A stretch of DNA of 64,000 bases from Pontibacter flavimaris (GCF_001907195.1 NZ_LVWA01000005.1:62001-126000), one strand, 5' to 3'; numbered from the stretch's first letter, positions 54,346-61,958 are shown. Notes: generated from the letters alone by a model not told the origin. Numbers and translations are program-made.

Positions 54346-56277
54346 ATGAAAATTTTACTTAATAAGTCACTGCCGAAATGGATAGTGCTGTTAATCGACC
54401 AACTGATTATGAGTTGGTCTTTTGCCCTTTCGTTCTTTATCATAAAGCAGTTCCACTTCGAGGAGATCATGCGTGGGCACTTTCTCGTGTACATTGGCCT
54501 TTTCGGGCTGGTGTCGCTGATCACCTTTTATGCCATGCGCATCCATACCGGCCTTATCCGGTATTCCAGCATCTACGATATTTACCGCATTTTCACGGCT
54601 GTGCTTATTGCCAGCCTTTCCTATGGTGCCCTGATAGGTCTTTGGGTGGCGCCCGTACATGGCATCGATTCCGTTAACATTTACCTGGTGCTGCTGATCA
54701 GTTTCTTTGTTTCCTCCACGTTGCTTACGCTGGTACGAATGGGGGCGAAGGCACTGTTCCTTTTCTTTAAGCGCGGCGGCTCCGGCGAGCGCGAGCGGGT
54801 GCTCATCTATGGGGCCAACGGCTATTCCATCCTGCTAAAGCAGGCCCTGGAAACCAGCGACACGGGGCGCTTCCATATTGCGGGTTTCCTGGACGAGAAT
54901 TCCAATAAGGTCAACAAGAACATCCACCAAATCCGTGTGTACCATATCGATGACATTGAGCGGCTGCAGCAAAAGCTGCGGGTGGACAAGGTGCTGGTGT
55001 TTGCCGACGACCTGAAGTCCGATAACCAGAAACTGTTTGTGGAGCGGTGCGTGGAACTGGGTGTTAAAGTGCTTACTGTGCCGCCAACCGAGCAGTGGAT
55101 GTCGGGCCAGCTAAGTATGAACCAGATCAAAGACCTGAAGATCGAGGATCTGCTCCAGCGTCCGCCCATCGTTATAGAGAATGACCGTGTTAGTAGCGAC
55201 CTGCGCGGCAAGCGGGTGCTGGTAACTGGTGGGGCAGGCTCCATTGGCTCTGAGATCGTGCGGCAGGTGATGAGTTATGGTCCGGAACTGCTGATCGTGT
55301 GCGACCAGGCGGAGTCGCCTTTGCATGAGCTGCAGTTGGAGATGGAGGAGCAGTATCCGGGCACCAAGATGGCGATCTTTATCGGGGACATCACCAACTC
55401 CACCAGGATGTACTCTATGTTTAAAGAGTTTACTCCTGATGTAGTATACCATGCCGCGGCTTACAAGCACGTGCCGATGATGGAAAACAACCCTTGTGAG
55501 GCGGTGCTGACAAATGTATTGGGAACGAGAACCCTCGCGGACCTCTCACTTACCTTTGATGTGGAGAAGTTCGTGATGATATCCACGGATAAGGCCGTGA
55601 ACCCGACCAATGTGATGGGAACCTCCAAGCGCATTGCGGAGATCTACATACAGTCGCTCAACAACCTGAACCAAGGCAAGGTGAACGGCAACAAACACCC
55701 CTACAAGCAGGTGACGCAAACAAAGTTCATCACCACGCGCTTTGGCAATGTGCTCGGGTCTAACGGTTCGGTCATCCCGCGCTTCCGCCAGCAGATTGAG
55801 AAAGGCGGGCCGGTTACAGTGACCCACCCGGACATCACCCGTTACTTTATGACCATACCGGAGGCGGTGCAGCTGGTGCTGGAGGCTGGCACAATGGGCA
55901 ATGGGGGCGAGATCTTTATCTTTGACATGGGCGAGCCGGTGAAGATCGTGGACCTGGCAAGGAAGATGATTAAGCTGGCGGGCCTGATTCCGGATGTGGA
56001 TATCCCGGTTACCTTCACCGGCCTGCGGCCAGGCGAGAAGTTATTCGAGGAGCTGCTGAACGAGGAAGAACTGACCATCCCGACGCACCACGGCAAGATC
56101 AAGATATCCAAAGTAAGGAACTACAGCTACGATGATGTGGTGAACGACATTGACGAGCTGATGCAGCTGAATAAGACCAAGGATGAGCTGATGGTGGTGC
56201 GAAAAATGAAGCAGATCGTGCCGGAGTATATCAGCAAGAATTCCCGCTTCGAGGAACTGGACCTGCAGATGAACTAA
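54346..56277 (+). CDS. PglF/CapD-like membrane nucleotide-sugar 4,6-dehydratase
   Basis: A 643-residue membrane enzyme. Four N-terminal transmembrane helices (about 12-135), a linker Rossmann domain (VLIYGANGYSILLKQALETS near 150), then the catalytic SDR domain with VLVTGGAGSIGSEIVRQVM near 290, ISTDKAVNPTNVMGTSKRIAE near 412 and RFGNVLGSNGSVIPRF near 465. It removes water from UDP-GlcNAc to give the 4-keto-6-deoxy sugar. It is the first enzyme of the UDP-diacetamido-sugar route completed by the PglE- and PglD-like genes upstream. A very strong terminator follows. Confidence 0.92.
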   Translation: MKILLNKSLPKWIVLLIDQLIMSWSFALSFFIIKQFHFEEIMRGHFLVYIGLFGLVSLITFYAMRIHTGLIRYSSIYDIYRIFTAVLIASLSYGALIGLWVAPVHGIDSVNIYLVLLISFFVSSTLLTLVRMGAKALFLFFKRGGSGERERVLIYGANGYSILLKQALETSDTGRFHIAGFLDENSNKVNKNIHQIRVYHIDDIERLQQKLRVDKVLVFADDLKSDNQKLFVERCVELGVKVLTVPPTEQWMSGQLSMNQIKDLKIEDLLQRPPIVIENDRVSSDLRGKRVLVTGGAGSIGSEIVRQVMSYGPELLIVCDQAESPLHELQLEMEEQYPGTKMAIFIGDITNSTRMYSMFKEFTPDVVYHAAAYKHVPMMENNPCEAVLTNVLGTRTLADLSLTFDVEKFVMISTDKAVNPTNVMGTSKRIAEIYIQSLNNLNQGKVNGNKHPYKQVTQTKFITTRFGNVLGSNGSVIPRFRQQIEKGGPVTVTHPDITRYFMTIPEAVQLVLEAGTMGNGGEIFIFDMGEPVKIVDLARKMIKLAGLIPDVDIPVTFTGLRPGEKLFEELLNEEELTIPTHHGKIKISKVRNYSYDDVVNDIDELMQLNKTKDELMVVRKMKQIVPEYISKNSRFEELDLQMN

Positions 56278-56286
56278 TAATCCGTA

Positions 56287-56343
56287 AAAGTATAAAACAG
56301 AAAAGGCCCGCTTTACCAGCGGGCCTTTTCTGTTTTATACTTT
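56287..56343 (+). terminator. 26-bp perfect terminator hairpin closing the polysaccharide locus
   Basis: The left arm (56287-56312) and right arm (56318-56343) are perfectly complementary over 26 bases with a 5-base loop TTACC. The core is AAAAGGCCCGCT / AGCGGGCCTTTT, and the outer ends are AAAGTATAAA and TTTATACTTT. It can act for both convergent genes. Confidence 0.9.
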
Positions 56344-56344
56344 A

Positions 56345-56370
56345 ATGGCGCAAGCGTCCGCTTGCGCCAT
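56345..56370. repeat. REP-like hairpin CAAGCG/CGCTTG
   Basis: A 12-bp perfect stem (ATGGCGCAAGCG / CGCTTGCGCCAT) with a 2-base loop, starting 2 bases after the terminator. Same family as 23513, 23605 and 61847, here with TC in place of GA as loop and GCGC in place of GCAC at the base. Confidence 0.75.
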
Positions 56371-56382
56371 GGTGAAAGTAAC

Positions 56383-57282
56383 CTATACTTTGCCGCCCAA
56401 CAGCAGCACCTTCCAGGCCTGTTCTACCTGGTTATCCTCCAGCAGTTGCTTGCCCAAGTGCTCAAGTTCCTGCCGCAGCCTGATGGGGTCGTTTTTATAC
56501 TTGGAGAAAGTATAGCTTACCAGCGGGTCAGCTTCATAGGCCTCTACCTCTGCTTCTGAAGGTATGGCTTCAGAATTTCCAAGGCGGGCCAGGTTATTCC
56601 CGGTAAGTATACCGCTGTTGCGTATGAAGCCTGGAAGCTGATCCAGGCCAATGCCTTTGTTGCGGATAGGCTTGGGTAATTCAAAAATACAGTCGCCGTT
56701 GGCGCGCAGGTAGTAATCGCCGCCCATGCGGGCCACGGCATCCAGTTTATACGGGTCTACCTTGCCGTTCTCGTCCAGTATACTTTCGTTTACATGGATC
56801 AACAGCACCTCACAGATAACCAGGTTACCGGCTCCTCCCTCAGGCCCGAGGCTGATTATATCGTTTACCTTACACTCAAAAGCTACCGGGGCCTCCTTTA
56901 CACGCGGGGGCTGCACAAGTACTGACGCCTCAGGGGTTAAGCCCGATTTAATGAATTCGTTTATGCCCCGGTCATACTCAGTGCTGGCCAGCGACATCTG
57001 CTCCACGATAGCATAGTTAGCAATGTTGATCACCACCTCGCGGTTTTCCAGCACATTCTCCAATGTATGCTTGCTGGTATTGTCGCGCACGCGGCGGGCA
57101 GGGGAGAAGACAAGTATGGGAGGCTTAGCGCTGAACACGTTGAAGAAGCTGAAGGGGCTTAGGTTTACGTTCCCCTCCCCGTCGGTTGTGCTGGCAAAAG
57201 CAATGGGGCGCGGGGCGATGGCTCCGAGCAGCAGCGCGTGCACCTCTGCCGTTTTAACGTCCTGCGGATCTATGGTTTTCAT
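56383..57282 (-). CDS. Flavin reductase family protein
   Basis: A 299-residue FMN-binding split-barrel protein. Marks: LLGAIAPRPIAFASTTDGEGNVNLSPFSFFNVFSAKPP-type N-terminal block (about 17-54) and VINIANYAIVEQM near 87. In the middle, FECKVNDIISLGPEGGAGNLVICEVLLIHV (about 135-163) follows the family. It probably reduces or binds flavin; the partner is unknown. It converges on the polysaccharide locus terminator and may be co-transcribed with fumarylacetoacetase upstream, although a repeat array separates them. Confidence 0.85.
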   Translation of the reverse strand: MKTIDPQDVKTAEVHALLLGAIAPRPIAFASTTDGEGNVNLSPFSFFNVFSAKPPILVFSPARRVRDNTSKHTLENVLENREVVINIANYAIVEQMSLASTEYDRGINEFIKSGLTPEASVLVQPPRVKEAPVAFECKVNDIISLGPEGGAGNLVICEVLLIHVNESILDENGKVDPYKLDAVARMGGDYYLRANGDCIFELPKPIRNKGIGLDQLPGFIRNSGILTGNNLARLGNSEAIPSEAEVEAYEADPLVSYTFSKYKNDPIRLRQELEHLGKQLLEDNQVEQAWKVLLLGGKV

Positions 57283-57289
57283 GGGAAGT

Positions 57290-57346
57290 TTGGGAGTTAG
57301 AGGATTTAGGAGTTAGAAAGTTAGAAGGTTAAAAAGTTAGAAAGTT
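57290..57346. repeat. AGTTAGA-type heptamer tract
   Basis: Degenerate repeats of GTTAGAAAGTTAGAAGG type, directly upstream of the flavin reductase start. Same family as the tracts at 15361 and 27347. Confidence 0.7.
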
Positions 57347-57370
57347 ACAGTACACATTAATTAAAAAATT

Positions 57371-57505
57371 AATAACGATCAACTAATAACGATCAACTAA
57401 TAACGATCAACTAATAACGATCAACTAATAACGATCAACTAATAACGATCAACTAATAACGATCAACTAATAACGATCAACTAATAACGATCAACTAATA
57501 ACCGA
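57371..57505. repeat. Nine-copy 14-bp tandem array
   Basis: AATAACGATCAACT is repeated nine times without change (57371-57496), followed by a broken tenth copy (AATAACCGAT). It ends within a few bases of the fumarylacetoacetase stop. The unit length is not a multiple of three and no frame uses it. Likely a length-variable minisatellite. Confidence 0.9.
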
Positions 57506-57508
57506 TAC

Positions 57509-58780
57509 CTAAACCGCCGGCAGCACCTTTGCTTTCACCTCCCCGAAGCCGATGCGGATACCGTTGCGCTCGCTGTGGCCGCGCATGATCACGGTGTCGC
57601 CGTCGTTGATGAACTTGCGCTCTGAACCGTCGGAGAGTTGAATGGGATTGGTGCCGCGCCAGGTCAGCTCCAACATAGAGCCATACGAGTCTTTATCGGA
57701 GCCGCTGATCGTGCCCGAGGCATACAGATCACCTACCTGAATGTTGCAGCCGTTGCTGCTCTGGTGGGCGAGTTGCTGGTTCATGTTCCAGTACATATAC
57801 TTGTAGTTGGAGCGGCAGATGCTGTTCTCCTCATCGCCTTCAGGCTGCAGCAGCACCTCCAGCCTGATATCATAGTTGTGGTTGCCGGTGAACTCCAGGT
57901 AGGGCAGCGGTTTAGGGTCCTGCATCGGCCCCTTTACCTTGAATGGCTCCAGTGCGTCGAGCGTTACCACCCACGGTGAAATGGAAGAGGCAAAGCTTTT
58001 CGCCAGGAACGGCCCCAGCGGCACATACTCCCACGTCTGCATATCGCGGGCCGACCAGTCGTTAAAGAGCACCAGTCCGAAGATGTAGTCATCCGCCTCA
58101 TTAGGCGTTATACTTTGTCCCAATTCAGTTTCCCGACCTGTGATAAACGCCACCTCCAGCTCGAAATCCAGCAGTTTGGTAGGGCCAAAGGTAGGGGCCT
58201 CGGTATCCGGCGCCTTCGTCTGGCCTTTCGGGCGACGGATATCTGTGCCGGAAACGATGATGGAAGAGGCGCGCCCGTGATAGCCGATCGGGATGTGCTT
58301 CCAGTTGGGGAGCAGTGCGTTTTTAGGGTCCCGGAACATGGTGCCCACGTTGGTGGCGTGCTCTATGCTGGAGTAGAAGTCGGTATAATTGCCCACTTTT
58401 ACCGGCAGCAGCATTTCGGCCTCGCTCTGCTTCACCAGCACCGCACGGATCAGGTTGCTGTTGCCGCTGATCTCGTCGTTGTCGTTGCGGAGCAGTTCGG
58501 ACACGCGGTTGCGCACGGCCCGCCAGATGGGTTTGCCCAAAGCGATAAAGTCGTTGAGGTAAGGGCGGTGGAAAACGGTCGGGTCCAGGTCGATAAGCTC
58601 AAAGAAGTCGCGGCGACCCAGCTCGCAAAGGTCCAGGATGTACTCGCCGATGGCCACCCCTACACGTGGGTCGCGCTCGGACGTGCGGAAAATACCGAAG
58701 GGCAGGTTCTGAATGGGGAAATCGCTGGAAGCATCAATCTCGATCCAGGAATGCAGCGATGGGTCGTTTGCTCTTATCAT
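57509..58780 (-). CDS. fahA: Fumarylacetoacetase
   Basis: Last enzyme of tyrosine and homogentisate breakdown: splits fumarylacetoacetate to fumarate and acetoacetate. 423 residues. N-terminal SH3-like domain with FGIFRTSERDPRVGVAIGEYILDL near 28, and catalytic domain with YTDFYSSIEHATNVG near 130, PIGYHGRASSIIVSG near 160, LDFELEVAFITGRETELG (metal ligands) near 198 and VLFNDWSARDMQTWEYVPLGPFLAKSF-type block near 235. A TATATTTG box lies 31 bases upstream. Other tyrosine-degradation genes are not in the window. Confidence 0.96.
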   Translation of the reverse strand: MIRANDPSLHSWIEIDASSDFPIQNLPFGIFRTSERDPRVGVAIGEYILDLCELGRRDFFELIDLDPTVFHRPYLNDFIALGKPIWRAVRNRVSELLRNDNDEISGNSNLIRAVLVKQSEAEMLLPVKVGNYTDFYSSIEHATNVGTMFRDPKNALLPNWKHIPIGYHGRASSIIVSGTDIRRPKGQTKAPDTEAPTFGPTKLLDFELEVAFITGRETELGQSITPNEADDYIFGLVLFNDWSARDMQTWEYVPLGPFLAKSFASSISPWVVTLDALEPFKVKGPMQDPKPLPYLEFTGNHNYDIRLEVLLQPEGDEENSICRSNYKYMYWNMNQQLAHQSSNGCNIQVGDLYASGTISGSDKDSYGSMLELTWRGTNPIQLSDGSERKFINDGDTVIMRGHSERNGIRIGFGEVKAKVLPAV

Positions 58781-58810
58781 GGTATGGACTAGTTCTGGTT
58801 AGCTATAGTA

Positions 58811-58818
58811 CAAATATA
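58811..58818 (-). promoter_or_regulatory. Bacteroidetes -7 box (TATATTTG) of fahA
   Basis: Exact TAnnTTTG match on the minus strand, leader about 25 bases. The -33 element is not clear. Confidence 0.5.
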
Positions 58819-59299
58819 GCTTTTCGCCCGCTGATTTAGAATCATAAAGCGGAATTCGCAGATTTTATACTTTCCTGACTGACTTCGGCGGGCGGAGCCC
58901 TCAAGTTCTCTATTTAGCTTCATAATGGCGCGAGCGTTCTCGCCTTATCTTGTCCTCTTGCTGGCGCGGGTTTGTAACCCGACTGGGCCAGCCTGTCCCG
59001 GGGAGGACAAATCTATAGGCAATCACGAGCGTGGACTCCCGCGCCACATACTGCTATTTTTGCAGAATGAAACGGCTCTAGCTTTGAGAAGAATTGATTT
59101 ATTCTTTCATGCCGATGATACATGAACACCAAAGTATGACACAAGTATAAAGTATGAGGCCGCTTCACTGCTGGTGTTCTCACCAACAGTTTATACTTCA
59201 GCTAGTTCGCTTGCTGGTGAAAACACGCAGCAAGGGCATCAGGGTCAGCATAAGGAACAAACAACGTTACATTCCATCACTAAGAACCAAAACAAAAAA
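58819..59299. other. Spacer with REP-like hairpins
   Basis: No credible gene. It holds a GGCGCGAGCGTTCTCGCC hairpin (58927-58944) and a CGGGTT-TGT-AACCCG hairpin (58967-58981), each flanked as in the other covarying hairpins (GGCG before, CTGGGCC or CC after). AAGTATA words follow near 59133-59155. Confidence 0.6.
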
Positions 59300-59327
59300 A
59301 GGTGTGGCCACAGCAGCAGCCACACCT
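59300..59327 (-). terminator. Rho-independent terminator of the nifU-mrp operon
   Basis: A 9-bp perfect stem (AGGTGTGGC / GCCACACCT) around a CAGCAG-rich loop, with seven A on the left giving a T-run on the minus strand. It lies 30 bases past the NifU-type stop. Confidence 0.85.
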
Positions 59328-59356
59328 CTCGGTATCTCTTGTATAAAGCTTATACT

Positions 59357-59626
59357 TTAAAACTCGGTAGGAGTCATGTTGATGGCTTCCACGGCCTTGA
59401 TCTCGGGTATGGCGCGCAGCACCGACTGCTCCACGCCCGCCTTCAGCGTCATGGTAGACATGGGGCAGGTGCCGCAGGCACCTAGCAGTTCGAGTTTCAG
59501 CACCATCTCGTCTGTTACCTCCAGCACTTTTACGTTCCCGCCATCGGCCTCCAGGTAAGGTCTTATCTGGTCGAGGGCCGACTCGATGCGGAGCATGAAA
59601 TCCTGATCTACGTTTATGGCTGCCAT
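59357..59626 (-). CDS. NifU-like Fe-S scaffold domain protein
   Basis: An 89-residue protein consisting only of the NifU C-terminal (Nfu) domain, which carries or transfers an Fe-S cluster. It has IRPYLEADGGNVKVLEV near 20 and the cluster-binding CxxC in LGACGTCPMSTMTLKAGVEQ near 48. It lies 6 bases after mrp, so the two are co-transcribed, which fits joint work in cluster delivery. Confidence 0.93.
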   Translation of the reverse strand: MAAINVDQDFMLRIESALDQIRPYLEADGGNVKVLEVTDEMVLKLELLGACGTCPMSTMTLKAGVEQSVLRAIPEIKAVEAINMTPTEF

Positions 59627-59632
59627 GTATCT

Positions 59633-60736
59633 TTAGGTTTTAATTTCTACTGGTTTTGTTTTGGCCATGGTGGCGTTGCGCAGCGATACCTGCTGGGCTA
59701 CAGACTGGGCCAACTCTTTAAAAACACCGCTGGCCGGAGAATCGTTCTGCAACACCACCGGAGTACCGGCGTCACCGCTCTCGCGGATGCTCTGCACGAT
59801 CGGCACCTGGCCCAGCAGGGCTACGTTGAACTTATCGGCAAGCGACTGTCCGCCGCCCTGTCCGAAAATGTAGTATTTGTTCTCCGGAAGCTCGGCAGGT
59901 GTAAAGTACGCCATATTCTCCACAATGCCCAGCACCGGCACGTTTATCTGCGGCTGTCGGAACATCTGCAGACCGCGCACGGCATCGGCCAGGGCTACTT
60001 TCTGCGGCGTGGTCACGATCACCGCGCCTGTTACCGGCAGGGCCTGCACCATGGTCAGGTGTATGTCGGAGGTTCCCGGCGGAAGGTCCAGCAGCAGGTA
60101 GTCCAGCTCGCCCCAATCCACGTCGGAGATGAACTGGCGCAGCGCAGAGCTGGCCATCGGGCCTCTCCACACCACCGCGTCGTCCGCTGGCGTCAGGAAG
60201 CCTATCGACATCATCTTCACGCCATACTTCTCCACCGGATGGATGTAGTTCTTACCGTGGTCTCCCTGCACCATGTACGGGCGCTCCTGCTCCACACCAA
60301 ACATCGTCGGAATGGAGGGACCGGAGATGTCGGCATCGATCAAGCCTACGCGGGCGCCGCTCTCGGCCAGGGCAATAGCCAGGTTAGAGGTTACGGTAGA
60401 CTTGCCCACTCCGCCTTTACCGGAGGCAATGGCGATGATGTTCTTCACGCCACGCAGCACCTCGGAGGTGTCGCCGCGGCCGGAGGTAACGCGCGAGGTC
60501 ATGTTCACGGTAACGTCGGCCTCCTTGTCCACCAAAGTATGGATGGCATTTACGCAGGCGTTGCGGATCAAATCTTTGAGCGGGCAGGCCGGTGTGGTCA
60601 GTATAACCGTGAAGCTCACGTTCTTGCCATTCACCTGCACGTCCTCTATCATGTTGAGCGTCACCAGGTCCTTGCCCAGGTCCGGCTCCTCCACATAGCT
60701 GAGGGCTTTTAGTATATCTTCTTTTGTGATAGCCAT
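59633..60736 (-). CDS. mrp: Mrp/ApbC family Fe-S cluster carrier ATPase
   Basis: A 367-residue protein. N-terminal MIP18/DUF59 domain (about 1-90, SYVEEPDLGKDLVTLNMI) and deviant-Walker ATPase domain with AIASGKGGVGKSTVTSNLAIAL near 97, DADISGPSIPTMFG near 128 and YLLLDLPPGTSD near 205. The start is placed at MAITKEDILKAL, excluding 11 codons. The region where ApbC/Nbp35 proteins have a cluster-binding CPxC reads NMAYFTPAELPENKYYIFG here, without cysteines. It probably moves Fe-S clusters with the NifU-like protein downstream. Confidence 0.92.
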   Translation of the reverse strand: MAITKEDILKALSYVEEPDLGKDLVTLNMIEDVQVNGKNVSFTVILTTPACPLKDLIRNACVNAIHTLVDKEADVTVNMTSRVTSGRGDTSEVLRGVKNIIAIASGKGGVGKSTVTSNLAIALAESGARVGLIDADISGPSIPTMFGVEQERPYMVQGDHGKNYIHPVEKYGVKMMSIGFLTPADDAVVWRGPMASSALRQFISDVDWGELDYLLLDLPPGTSDIHLTMVQALPVTGAVIVTTPQKVALADAVRGLQMFRQPQINVPVLGIVENMAYFTPAELPENKYYIFGQGGGQSLADKFNVALLGQVPIVQSIRESGDAGTPVVLQNDSPASGVFKELAQSVAQQVSLRNATMAKTKPVEIKT

Positions 60737-60758
60737 AGTATTATTAGCGATTGCCTGA

Positions 60759-60766
60759 CAAAGATA
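60759..60766 (-). promoter_or_regulatory. Bacteroidetes -7 box (TATCTTTG) of mrp
   Basis: Exact TAnnTTTG match on the minus strand in the divergent spacer between mrp and the macro-domain gene. The leader is about 15-20 bases. TTTGTTTG directly precedes it. Confidence 0.5.
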
Positions 60767-60880
60767 CAAACAAATTATTCCTCCTGAAAAGACAAAACGT
60801 ATAAGTGCAACAAGTGTAGCAACCGAATAGTTTTAGCGTAAAAGTATATTGAGATAATTGATCAGAACAAAGTATAAAGG

Positions 60881-61408
60881 ATGGGAAAAACGATGCTTGA
60901 GGTACAGCAGGGCGATATTACAAAGGTAGAAGTTGATGCCGTGGTGAACGCCGCCAACAGCAGCCTTTTGGGTGGTGGAGGGGTGGACGGCACCATCCAC
61001 CGCGCCGGCGGCCCCGCAATTCTGGAAGAGTGCCGGCAGATACGGGCAAAACAGGGGGGCTGCCCTACCGGAGAGGCGGTAATCACGACAGCCGGCAAGC
61101 TGCCTGCCCGGTTTGTAATCCACACCGTAGGGCCGGTTTGGAACGGCGGGAGCAAAGGCGAGCCCGACCTGCTGGCCAACTGTTACCGCAACAGCCTCAG
61201 GCTAGCCGGGGAAAACGGCGTGGAAAGTATCGCTTTCCCCAACATCAGCACCGGCGTGTATGGTTATCCTAAAGATAAAGCCGCAAAAGTGGCAGTAGAG
61301 ACGGTGAAATCATACTTGCAGGAGCATAACCTAAGTATAAAGCGGGTGGTTTTTGTGTGTTTTGATGAGGAGAATTACAGGCTGTATCAGGAGTTAATTG
61401 CGAAGTAG
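60881..61408 (+). CDS. Macro-domain protein (O-acetyl-ADP-ribose deacetylase type)
   Basis: A 175-residue macro domain of the YmdB/MacroD class that hydrolyses O-acetyl-ADP-ribose or mono-ADP-ribose. The family residues are in [24 protein letters not shown] near 24-46 (catalytic Asn and Asp) and [17 protein letters not shown] near 115-130 (ribose loop). Full length, single gene, divergent from mrp. Confidence 0.94.
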   Translation: MGKTMLEVQQGDITKVEVDAVVNAANSSLLGGGGVDGTIHRAGGPAILEECRQIRAKQGGCPTGEAVITTAGKLPARFVIHTVGPVWNGGSKGEPDLLANCYRNSLRLAGENGVESIAFPNISTGVYGYPKDKAAKVAVETVKSYLQEHNLSIKRVVFVCFDEENYRLYQELIAK

Positions 61409-61437
61409 AGGGACATAGTTTGATAAACACCGGGTCC

Positions 61438-61508
61438 AACCACCCCTGCCCCTCAGAGCTACGCTCGCTACCATCGAACTCGCGTTCTCGGTAGTCTAAG
61501 GAGGGGAG
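61438..61508. repeat. CACCCCTGCCCCTC ... GAGGGG repeat, long form, second copy
   Basis: Nearly identical to the element at 22976, with the same inner segment (GAACTCGCGTTCTCGGTAG, now a better palindrome). It is followed by CACCTCTCCCC and CCCTCTCC boxes. Confidence 0.7.
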
Positions 61509-61574
61509 TTTCACCTCTCCCCAACCCTCTCCTAAAAACAGGAGAGGGGGCTCCGTTTACGTTGCATAGCAAGT

Positions 61575-61816
61575 AGCTATCGAACTGATCCCAGTCCTTA
61601 GGTTGAGCGCCTTGTGAGATTCCGGTGCCGCCTTGGCGGCATTGCGACGTAGGAGCAAAGGAAGGGAACACAGCGCGATGCCTAAGGACGAGCCCTCTCG
61701 GGCTAGAGAGCACCAAAGTATGAAATGAAACAAGCTGGTTGTAAAGCCGTGGATCAACGGCAGCTAGAAAGTATAGCTTGTGTCAAGTTGAGGGAAGCAG
61801 CGGCTAGGAAAGTATA
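61575..61816. repeat. Dispersed structured repeat, copy C
   Basis: Third copy of the element at 17831 and 23278. The conserved 16-mer is at 61605-61620 and the 18-mer at 61664-61681. The hairpin after the 16-mer reads GCCGCCTTGGCGGC here, against GCCGCGCAAGCGGC in copy A. GCCCTCTCGGGC and GAGAGCACCAAAG are shared with copy B. The tail has GGCAGCTAGAAAGTATAGCT and ends in an AAGTATA word. Confidence 0.75.
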
Positions 61817-61844
61817 AATTGGTAAGTATCAAAGTATAAAAAGG

Positions 61845-61958
61845 CACAAGCGGACGCTTGCGCCAGAGACGTATAGCAGCAAGTATAAAACAGCAAGTAT
61901 AAAAGTATAGCCAACGTATACATGAGGATTTTCGAGCCAACCCAGGTTGCAAACCCAG
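61845..61958. repeat. REP-like hairpins after copy C
   Basis: CAAGCG-GA-CGCTTG (61847-61860) in the usual GGCA...CGCC frame, then AAGTATA words, then a GAGCCAACCCAGGTTGCAAA-type hairpin (GGTT-GCA-AACC, 61945-61955). The order (long repeat, then these hairpins) is the same as at copies A and B. Confidence 0.65.

Noticed and set aside
57371-57505. Regular repeats considered as a CRISPR array
   Set aside because: The 14-bp units are directly adjacent without spacers and no cas genes are present; it is a tandem array.
58925-59125. A 66-codon plus-strand frame after fahA
   Set aside because: Much of it is translated from REP-like hairpins (ARVCNPTGPA), with no family resemblance or start signal.
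61468-61716. Minus-strand peptides starting MVLSSPRGLV in copies B and C of the structured repeat
   Set aside because: The similarity stops after about 15 residues because an indel shifts the frame, and copy A does not share it; conservation is at the nucleotide level.
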